Positions 1 to 4,991 of a stretch of 11,581 bases of DNA are shown piece after piece. Position numbers and translations under genes: made by a program. This stretch comes from Chloroflexota bacterium (GTDB taxonomy: Bacteria; Chloroflexota; UBA5177; JANWHV01). Below the pieces are notes generated by a model. It ran no database searches and was not told the origin of the DNA. It worked only from the letters and a program-made list of their open reading frames with translations. Position 1 is the first letter of the stretch. Each line of letters begins with the position of its first letter. The stretch lies in NCBI GenBank assembly GCA_025450375.1, contig JANWHO010000185.1, positions 1 through 11,581 of the forward strand, given 5' to 3'.

Positions 1-304
1 CATCCAAGCGTATCGAGGGCGCCATCCTGCACTCCTGGGAAAGACTATCGCGGCCTGAGCCATGAGGCGTGTCCTCTGGCGAAGTACTCCCACTCTACAC
101 CTAATGTCTCTCACTGTGCTAGTGGCGATGAAGATTTTCGGGAGACTTGACCGGCGTCGCCGGAAGTTTCCCGAACCAAGAAGGTGATCAGGCGTGAGCG
201 GCCCGATTGCCCTACGGCTCCGGCTCTCGGAAACCAGTCCATCATATGCACATAACCAATCACACCTGGAAGAGAATTTGATTATGTGTAGGCCACCAGG
301 ACCG
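1..304. other. Left-edge stretch without a confident gene
   Basis: No complete gene can be supported here. At the left edge, plus frame 3 is open for 20 codons and ends in TGA at 63-65 (last residues ERLSRPEP); it could be the C-terminus of a gene entering from the left, but plus frames 1 and 2 are also open for a while and cannot be excluded. The remainder is the 3' side of the minus-strand gene that stops at 305. It contains the strong hairpin at 137-175 and an AT-richer patch at about 240-290 with a 7-bp inverted repeat (CACATAA 249-255, TTATGTG 282-288). Confidence 0.4.
137..175. repeat. Long imperfect inverted repeat (hairpin)
   Basis: The arms TTCGGGAGACTT (137-148) and AAGTTTCCCGAA (164-175) pair over 12 positions with a single G-U wobble. 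Inside, after a 2-nt bulge, CCGGC (151-155) pairs with GCCGG (159-163) around a GTC loop. The result is a stem of about 17 bp. No clear T-run follows it on either strand, so it is not a classic intrinsic terminator. It lies about 130 nt beyond the stop of the minus-strand gene at 305 and could act in termination or mRNA 3'-end protection for that gene, or for a gene ending at the left edge. The structure is read directly from the sequence; the role is inferred. Confidence 0.6.
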
Positions 305-760
305 CTAGACCGTGGTGTCACCCTCGCTTTGCGGCGGAACCTCCCGCTGGCGTGCGTTATCGGGATGGAAAAACTCCATGGTCCAGGGGCCGAAATACGC
401 AAGGTCGTAGGCCCCGAGATGCCCCAGTTCTTCCGCTATTCGCGCGGCCTCGTCGCGGCTCCCTACCGGAATCACCGCGACCGCGTTTCCCGTGTTCAAA
501 CGATGCGCGTATCGCTCCGCCACGTTCGTCTCGCCGCCGAAACTCTTAAGCGCTCGCTCCAGCTTTTCCCTCAGGCCAACCGATTCGCCCTTGCCCTGGA
601 GGGTAGCCGCCTCCTCGGGCTCGGTCAGAATCCGCGCTTCCGGCCACCGCCCTCCGGATGCGTCAATCGCCGCGCGCGCCAGTTCCGCGCTGTCGAATAC
701 CGCATAGACGTGCCGCGCCTTTGGTGTGCCTGCCTGATCTATGACCGCCTCTGAAGACAT
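305..760 (-). CDS. Conserved-type small protein of unknown function
   Basis: The protein has 151 residues. The ATG at 760-758 is chosen because GAGGAGG lies 8 nt upstream and because the longer in-frame extension has the look of non-coding translation. Two beta-alpha-beta-like halves can be seen: residues 16-47 (HVYAVFDSAELARAAIDA) and 92-130, where a hydrophobic strand (AVAVIPV) is followed by a helix rich in Ala and Glu and the segment LAYFGPWTMEFF. A charged, probably helical linker with LREKLERALKSFGG sits between them. This suggests a small soluble ferredoxin-like or stress-protein-like fold. There is no signal peptide, membrane segment or recognisable catalytic motif. The last 20 residues are polar and probably disordered. 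The gene is divergent from the F420-type gene at 978, with a 217-bp shared upstream region. I do not recognise the family and assign no function. Confidence 0.75.
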   Translation of the reverse strand: MSSEAVIDQAGTPKARHVYAVFDSAELARAAIDASGGRWPEARILTEPEEAATLQGKGESVGLREKLERALKSFGGETNVAERYAHRLNTGNAVAVIPVGSRDEAARIAEELGHLGAYDLAYFGPWTMEFFHPDNARQREVPPQSEGDTTV

Positions 761-887
761 GAGATGCCTCCTCACCCGCTTGCTTGTCGTGCAAGGCGGC
801 CCGCGGGGTGGCCAGACCTTCGTGCCCAGCATGCGCCACCGCGGCAGTGCTCCGCATCGTCCATAGGGTTGGAATATGTCGCGCGAC

Positions 888-916
888 CTGACTAGGGCTA
901 GCCGCCGTGCTATGAT
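888..916 (+). promoter_or_regulatory. Sigma70-type promoter with extended -10
   Basis: CTGACT (888-893, 4/6 to TTGACA) is followed by a 17-nt spacer and TATGAT (911-916, 5/6 to TATAAT). TGC immediately precedes the -10 and matches the extended -10 TGn motif. The predicted transcript would start near 922-924 and have a leader of about 55 nt before the ATG at 978. This is a pattern match only, but spacing, extended -10 and position upstream of a good start all agree. Confidence 0.55.
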
Positions 917-926
917 GCCGTGTAGA

Positions 927-954
927 GGTCCAGGCCGCTTGGGGCTCCTGGACC
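927..954 (+). promoter_or_regulatory. Leader hairpin upstream of the Ddn-family gene
   Basis: GGTCCAGG (927-934) and CCTGGACC (947-954) form a perfect 8-bp stem with a 12-nt loop. It sits just after the predicted transcription start and 23 nt before the ATG at 978. It could stabilise the 5' end, tune translation, or be an operator in DNA form. No known riboswitch pattern is evident. Confidence 0.45.
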
Positions 955-977
955 CGTTGCGGAAAGGATGCTCAATC

Positions 978-1394
978 ATGGCGGGACCGAATGACTTCAA
1001 CGCGGCGATCATCACAGAGTTTCGGGCTAACGAGGGGAAGGTCGGCGGTCCGTTCGCGGGCGCTCCCTTGCTGCTGCTCACCACTACAGGCGCCAAGTCC
1101 GGGCGCCACACCACCACGCCGCTCATGTACGCGAAGGATGGCGACCGCTTGATCGTGTTTGCCTCCAAGGCCGGCGCCCCGGAGAATCCCGCCTGGTATC
1201 ACAACCTCCTGGCTCATCCCGTGGTGAAGCTGGAGGTTGGGACGGAAACCTTCGCGGCCAAGGCGACCCCGATCACGGGTGAGGAGCGGGATCAAATCTT
1301 CGGCGACTGGGCGGCGCGGAATCCGGGGTTCGCCGAGTATCAGGCGAAGACGAGCCGCAAAATTCCGGTGGTGGCGATGAAGCGACAACCCTAG
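978..1394 (+). CDS. Ddn-type nitroreductase family, deazaflavin (F420)-dependent oxidoreductase
   Basis: The protein has 138 residues, a little below the usual length (about 140-150) for this family of small split-barrel enzymes. They use reduced F420 to reduce diverse substrates such as quinones and nitroaromatics. Hallmarks visible are LLLLTTTGAKSGRHTTTPL at 31-49 (the family's G-x-[KR]-[ST]-G-x-x-[RH]-x-T-P-[LV] segment) and SKAGAPENPAWYHNL at 63-77, the cofactor-side motif. The C-terminus IPVVAMKRQ is also typical. The ATG at 978 is preferred because GGAAAGGA lies about 9 nt upstream; an upstream start at 876 would add 34 residues without family character. No signal peptide is seen. The natural substrate cannot be told from sequence, and some members bind FMN or F420 without known activity. 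Confidence 0.88.
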   Translation: MAGPNDFNAAIITEFRANEGKVGGPFAGAPLLLLTTTGAKSGRHTTTPLMYAKDGDRLIVFASKAGAPENPAWYHNLLAHPVVKLEVGTETFAAKATPITGEERDQIFGDWAARNPGFAEYQAKTSRKIPVVAMKRQP

Positions 1395-1616
1395 GAGTTG
1401 GTTGTTTCGCGACTAAGCCCGCGCCGGCCTTCGTGACGCGAGCGGTGAGTGGCTGGGCCGCGCCCTGGGCAACCAAATAACCAGGCAGTACCCATTGGTG
1501 GTCCACAAACCTTCTCGGGCATGGTAGGATTGAGCGAAGAAGTACCGCCTCGGCGCGCCTGAGGTTGGCACGCGGTATAGCCTCGCGTTTCGGGCGCCAT
1601 ATATTCGCGTTGAGCG

Positions 1617-1622
1617 AGGAGG
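1617..1622 (+). promoter_or_regulatory. Ribosome binding site deciding the GcvT-like start
   Basis: A perfect AGGAGG ends 6 nt before ATG at 1629. It favours ATG 1629 over the in-frame TTG codons at 1623 and 1626, which lie directly against the RBS. The preceding intergenic stretch (1395-1616) holds one modest nested hairpin, with TACCGC 1543-1548 against GCGGTA 1572-1577 and an inner CTC/GAG. No convincing promoter was found there. Confidence 0.7.
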
Positions 1623-1628
1623 TTGTTG

Positions 1629-2942
1629 ATGCAGGAGAGAAGAACTCCCCTGTATGACGCGCATCTACGGTCCGCTCGCGAAATGATCAAGGGCGGTGGT
1701 GATTACCTCTTCCCCAGTTCCTATACCTCTCCCATGGATGAACACCTCAACGTCCGAACCAATGTGGGGATGCAAGACCTCTCCACCATGGGTGAGGTAG
1801 ACATCAAGGGCCCGGGCGCCGAACGTTTGGTGCGCCGCCTCACCGTGAACGAAGTAAACGACATGGAGCCGGGACAGGTCCGGTACTCCAGCCTCTGCAA
1901 TGAACAGGGCGGGATTGTCGACGACATTACGGTGTATAAGTTCAACGACGAGCACTTCATGATCGTCACTAGTTCGGGCCCAAGGCTAAAAACCGCACGT
2001 TGGATTCGGGATCATAGCATGGGAACGGGCGCCTATTCAACCGACATATCCACCGGAATCGCCCTCCTGACGATCCAGGGTCCGCGGTCCCGCCGGTTCC
2101 TCAAAACCGTGGTGGATGATGCCAATGTCGATGGGCTCAAGTTCTTCCGATTCGTCCCAGCCGCGATCGCCGGAATCGAGCTTCTGCTTTCCCGGTCAGG
2201 CTATACCGGCGAGTTGGGCTATGAACTCTACGTTCCCTCGGACCAAGCGGGCCTCCTCTGGGATCATCTTCTGCGAGTGGGGAAAGAGACAAGGCTTCAG
2301 CCGTATGGTGTCGCCGCCATGCAAAGTCTCCGGATCGAGAAGAGCCTGCCCCTGTACGGGGCCGACATCAACGAGGACTACACCCCATTTCATGTGGGAC
2401 TGGATCGCTGGATTGTGTTCGCCAAACGCGAATTCATCGGACGGGAAGCGCTGCTTCGGGTTCAGGAGCAAGGTCTCGATCGCCGGTGGACCGGCCTGGT
2501 GTTGCAGAGTGAGGTTCCAGCGGCAACCAACGACAAAGTCTACGCGATTACCGATATCGCGACCACGCGCAAGAAGATATTCAGCGGCGGCGAGGCGGGC
2601 CGCTACGCCGACTCGGTACTGGCGGGCGAGCGCGAGATTGGCTACATAACCTGCGCCGCCAAAGGCCACTCGGTAAATGAAATGCTCGCCATGGCCTACC
2701 TGGATGTCGGCCATGCCTGGCCGGGCCACAACGTGCTGGTTGTGATCAACGATCGGCCAGTGCTGGCCCGAGTCGCTTCCACCCCCTTCTTTGATCCGCA
2801 AAACGCCCGCATTCGGGCTCGTGCCCGCGACGACGATCCACGGCCCGCCTTGGCCGCCGAGCCGCCCCCTCAAACCCCAACCGGCCGTGGGCGGGCGAAG
2901 CAGGAGGAACCGCCCAGCGCCAAACCCGCAGCGGGCCGCTGA
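1629..2942 (+). CDS. GcvT-like folate-dependent aminomethyltransferase
   Basis: The protein has 437 residues and belongs to the glycine-cleavage T-protein/aminomethyltransferase superfamily, which moves a one-carbon unit from an amine to tetrahydrofolate. Family landmarks in order: VRTNVGMQDLSTMGEVDIKGPGA (42-64), LTVNEVNDMEPGQVRYSSLCNEQGGIVDDITVY (71-103; the Asp pair 98-99 is where the T-protein catalytic Asp lies), TIQGPRS (148-154), SRSGYTGELGYELY (188-201; Glu195 in the folate-site motif), LRIEKSLPLYGADI (234-247) and FIGREAL (269-275). The C-terminal barrel domain (about 286-390) contains an extra stretch of about 25 residues at 300-330 before REIGYIT. A Pro/Ala/Arg-rich, probably disordered tail covers 395-437. 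Typical T-proteins have about 365 residues, so this is long. No gcvH or gcvP is adjacent. The partner is the FAD oxidase whose start overlaps this stop, which points to N-methyl amino acid demethylation rather than glycine cleavage. The substrate is not determined. Confidence 0.85.
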   Translation: MQERRTPLYDAHLRSAREMIKGGGDYLFPSSYTSPMDEHLNVRTNVGMQDLSTMGEVDIKGPGAERLVRRLTVNEVNDMEPGQVRYSSLCNEQGGIVDDITVYKFNDEHFMIVTSSGPRLKTARWIRDHSMGTGAYSTDISTGIALLTIQGPRSRRFLKTVVDDANVDGLKFFRFVPAAIAGIELLLSRSGYTGELGYELYVPSDQAGLLWDHLLRVGKETRLQPYGVAAMQSLRIEKSLPLYGADINEDYTPFHVGLDRWIVFAKREFIGREALLRVQEQGLDRRWTGLVLQSEVPAATNDKVYAITDIATTRKKIFSGGEAGRYADSVLAGEREIGYITCAAKGHSVNEMLAMAYLDVGHAWPGHNVLVVINDRPVLARVASTPFFDPQNARIRARARDDDPRPALAAEPPPQTPTGRGRAKQEEPPSAKPAAGR

Positions 2943-4177
2943 TGCGTCCCTACGGCTCCAACCGATACGACGTGATCGTGGTCGGCGTGGGCGGCATGGG
3001 CAGCGCCACTTGTTATTATCTGACCCAGCGAGGCAAACGAGTCCTTGGCCTAGAGCGCCATGGGATTCCGCACGCCAAGGGCTCCTCGCATGGCTATACC
3101 CGAATCATCCGCCTTGCCTACTATGAGCATCCTTCGTACGTGATGCTTTTGCGACGCGCCTACGAATTGTGGCGCGAGATTGAGGAGCAGGCCGGGGAGC
3201 AACTTCTCCATATTACCGGCTCGATTGACGCCGGGCCCGAACATCAGTGGGTCTTCCGCGGCTCCTGGGAATCGTGCCGAATCCACGACTTGCCGCACGA
3301 GGTGCTCACGGGCTCCGAGCTGCGCCGCCGCTACCCCGGCTACCATCTTCCTCCGGATCACCTCGCCCTGTTGCAACCCGATGGCGGTTTCCTGCGCCCA
3401 GAACGGTGTATCGTGTCGTACGTGCGGGCGGCACAGAGTGAAGGGGCCGAGATTCACGGATTCGAGCAGGTGCTTGAATGGGAGCCCGCCGCGGGCGGGG
3501 TGCGGGTGCGGACCGACCGTGATGTCTATGAGGCCGAGCGGCTGGTGATCACCGCCGGCGCCTGGAATAGCGACTTTGTGGACTGCCTGCGCGGGCTGAG
3601 CGTGCCGGAACGTCAGGTGCTGGCCTGGCTCCAGCCGACCCGCGTCGACTATTTTCAGCCGGATGTGTTTCCCGTCTTCAATCTTTTGGTGGACGAGGGC
3701 CGCTTCTACGGCTTCCCGGTTTTCGACGTTCCCGGCTTTAAGTTCGGGAAATACCACCACTTCGAGGAGATGGGCAGCGCCCAGGATCTCGATCGCGCGG
3801 CGCGCCCTGACGACGAGGAGATGTTGCGGCAGTTTGCCGAGCGGTATTTTCCCGATGGCTGCGGTCCCACGATGAATCTGGAAACCTGCCTGTTCACGAA
3901 CACGCCTGACCATCATTTCGTGATTGACACCCATCCCATTTATCCCCAGGTCAGTTTCGCGTCACCGTGCTCCGGACATGGCTTCAAGTTCGCCAGCGTC
4001 ATTGGCGAGGTGATGGCCGACCTCGCGACCACGGGAGTAACTCGCCACGATGTCAGCCTATTCCGCCTGGAACGACTGGTGGGAACTCAAGGTCCCAGGC
4101 TGGATCACTCCGGACCGGCACAAGGGCGGCGTCTCAATGCGTTTCCTCGCGCGGCTGATATAGCCGCTCCCTGGTGA
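2942..4177 (+). CDS. Monomeric sarcosine oxidase / N-methyl amino acid oxidase family (SoxA/SolA-like)
   Basis: The protein has 411 residues and is an FAD enzyme that oxidises N-methyl groups of amino acids such as sarcosine, giving formaldehyde (or methylene-folate), the amine and hydrogen peroxide. The FAD dinucleotide motif GVGGMG is at 15-20. The segment GSSHGYTRIIRLAY (47-60) carries His50, Arg54 and Arg57, matching His45, Arg49 and Arg52 of Bacillus monomeric sarcosine oxidase. Lys267 in GFKFGKYH corresponds to the oxygen-activating Lys265. Cys316 in CLFTNTPDHHFVID corresponds to the covalent flavin attachment residue Cys315. SGHGFKF near the C-terminus supplies the substrate-carboxylate Lys. 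These correspondences come from remembered family alignments. About 37 extra residues follow the family's usual end (SLFRLER). Start and upstream stop share TGATG (2940-2944) and no separate RBS is evident, so translation is probably coupled to the GcvT-like gene. Confidence 0.9.
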   Translation: MRPYGSNRYDVIVVGVGGMGSATCYYLTQRGKRVLGLERHGIPHAKGSSHGYTRIIRLAYYEHPSYVMLLRRAYELWREIEEQAGEQLLHITGSIDAGPEHQWVFRGSWESCRIHDLPHEVLTGSELRRRYPGYHLPPDHLALLQPDGGFLRPERCIVSYVRAAQSEGAEIHGFEQVLEWEPAAGGVRVRTDRDVYEAERLVITAGAWNSDFVDCLRGLSVPERQVLAWLQPTRVDYFQPDVFPVFNLLVDEGRFYGFPVFDVPGFKFGKYHHFEEMGSAQDLDRAARPDDEEMLRQFAERYFPDGCGPTMNLETCLFTNTPDHHFVIDTHPIYPQVSFASPCSGHGFKFASVIGEVMADLATTGVTRHDVSLFRLERLVGTQGPRLDHSGPAQGRRLNAFPRAADIAAPW

Positions 4178-4272
4178 ATCGGTCTTCTTCCTCCCCGATC
4201 GATGACCTTGTTCCTTAAGGGACAGCGCCTTTACCATGGACCAAGAGTCCGATTCGCTAGAGGGAGAAAACC

Positions 4273-4680
4273 ATGAGCAGCGAACCTTCCGCCGTTATTC
4301 CGATCAGCCACGAGTCGCTTCTCCAAAGCACCGCCGTGGCCATTGTCTCCACGGTGGGGCCGCGTGGTGAACCCCAGACCAGCCCAGTCTGGTTCGGCTG
4401 GGACGGCAAGGTGCTTCGCTTTAGCCATACCAAGGCCCGGCAGAAATTTCGCAATCTGGTCCGCGATCCCAGAATCGCCGTCTGCGTGGTTGATCCGGCC
4501 AACCCGTACCGTTATATCGAGCTTCGCGGCACCGCGACCATCGAGGATGATCCGACCAAAGCCTATATTGATGTCATGTCCAAAAAGTACACTGGTAATG
4601 AGCACTATCAAGGCAACCAGCCTGGGGACGAGCGGATCATCGTCAGCGTGATGCCCGCCCACGTCAACACGATGGGCTGA
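4273..4680 (+). CDS. PPOX-class F420-type oxidoreductase (pyridoxamine-phosphate-oxidase fold)
   Basis: The protein has 135 residues and a split beta-barrel of the PNPOx-like superfamily, close to the F420-binding Rv1155-type group. Visible motifs are TAVAIVSTVGPRGEPQTSPVWF (20-41), GKVLRFSHTKARQKFRNLVRDPRIAV (45-70, with the K-x-x-N-[LI]-x-x-[DN]-P-R segment that contacts the cofactor phosphates) and YIELRGTATIEDD (81-93). The starting ATG is preceded by AGAGGGAG at about 8 nt. It lies 95 nt after the sarcosine-oxidase-type gene and may be co-transcribed or have its own weak promoter; no good one was seen. A strong hairpin follows at 4719. FMN, heme and F420 binders all occur in this superfamily, so the cofactor assignment is probable, not certain. 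Small-molecule reduction or detoxification is the likely role. Confidence 0.85.
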   Translation: MSSEPSAVIPISHESLLQSTAVAIVSTVGPRGEPQTSPVWFGWDGKVLRFSHTKARQKFRNLVRDPRIAVCVVDPANPYRYIELRGTATIEDDPTKAYIDVMSKKYTGNEHYQGNQPGDERIIVSVMPAHVNTMG

Positions 4681-4718
4681 TCGGGGATCGTCGAAACCGC
4701 GCTGTTCCCTATCGTGGC

Positions 4719-4745
4719 GGCGGCCGGCAAAGGGAGCCGGCCGCC
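4719..4745 (+). terminator. Strong stem-loop, probable transcription terminator
   Basis: GGCGGCCGGC (4719-4728) pairs perfectly with GCCGGCCGCC (4736-4745) around a 7-nt AAAGGGA loop, 38 nt after the stop of the PPOX-type gene. The following bases (ATTATGCTATT) are AT-rich but not a clean T-run, so release may be partial or assisted. Confidence 0.6.
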
Positions 4746-4768
4746 ATTATGCTATTCCTGATCTCCGG

Positions 4769-4803
4769 GCCCGTTTGCCGCGAATTCTCGAACGGGCTAT
4801 CAT
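4769..4803 (+). promoter_or_regulatory. Possible promoter with an operator-like inverted repeat
   Basis: GCCCGTT (4769-4775) and AACGGGC (4791-4797) are perfect 7-bp arms 15 nt apart, extendable by a G-U and a G-C pair. TTGCCG (4775-4780), a 17-nt spacer and TATCAT (4798-4803, 5/6 to TATAAT) form a plausible but weak promoter. In that reading the repeat fills the space between -35 and -10, where a regulator could compete with RNA polymerase. The alternative is a second hairpin after the upstream terminator. Confidence 0.3.
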
Positions 4804-4830
4804 GCCATAAGTAGGGTTTCTTCGCCCCGC

Positions 4831-4877
4831 GCCCGCTTCACGCCGTGAAACGATGAACAGTGGCACGTGAAGCGGGC
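4831..4877 (+). promoter_or_regulatory. Leader inverted repeat with three TTCACG/CGTGAA half-sites
   Basis: GCCCGCTTCACG (4831-4842) and CGTGAAGCGGGC (4866-4877) are perfect 12-bp arms separated by 23 nt. The left arm's TTCACG can instead pair with a nearer CGTGAA at 4844-4849, so TTCACG-C-CGTGAA is itself a 13-bp palindrome. The two pairings exclude each other, as in attenuators, or the half-sites could be operators. The repeat lies in the non-coding leader of the glycosyltransferase gene and no T-run follows. Confidence 0.5.
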
Positions 4878-4924
4878 CGTCGTGGCTTGAATCGAGACCC
4901 AATTGTGGCGTTGCTCCAGAGCTG

Positions 4925-4958
4925 TCGCCGCCACTCGACCGCCCGAGGAGGGCGGCGA
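4925..4958 (+). promoter_or_regulatory. Nested leader hairpin before the glycosyltransferase start
   Basis: TCGCCGCC (4925-4932) pairs with GGCGGCGA (4951-4958). Inside, CTCG (4934-4937) pairs with CGAG (4944-4947) around a 6-nt loop. It ends 33 nt before the ATG at 4992 and 20 nt before the AGGGG ribosome-binding segment (4979-4983), so it could affect ribosome access. Confidence 0.45.
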
Positions 4959-4991
4959 AGCATCTGTGTAGCCGCTTTAGGGGTGCCGCGT

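Noticed and set aside
194..754. Plus-strand frame of 186 codons with a GTG start and a fair RBS-like AAGAAGG
   Set aside because: It is antisense to the better-supported minus-strand gene at 305-760, is rich in Arg/Pro/Leu with no family character, and its first 110 bases are the hairpin-flanking gene-free region.
761..1168. N-terminal extension of the minus-strand gene back to 1168
   Set aside because: It would overlap the Ddn-family gene antisense, and the strong RBS at 760 marks the real start.
1395..1628. Possible glycine riboswitch upstream of the GcvT-like gene
   Set aside because: The conserved glycine-aptamer core pattern is not visible; only one modest nested hairpin (1543-1577) was found.
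2196..2873. Long antisense frame within the GcvT-like gene (225 codons)
   Set aside because: Shadow of the plus-strand gene in GC-rich DNA; no motifs and no RBS.
3050..3934. Long antisense frame within the sarcosine-oxidase-type gene (294 codons)
   Set aside because: Opposite strand of a gene with a full set of family motifs; the antisense product shows none.
4853..4870. Short leader peptide (ATG at 4853, five codons then TGA) within the leader hairpin
   Set aside because: No ribosome binding site and no residue bias typical of attenuation leaders; likely chance.
4860..4991. In-frame N-terminal extension of the glycosyltransferase from GTG 4860
   Set aside because: The extension is Arg-rich without homology character, contains leader hairpin arms and has no RBS; the family's conserved opening begins just after ATG 4992.
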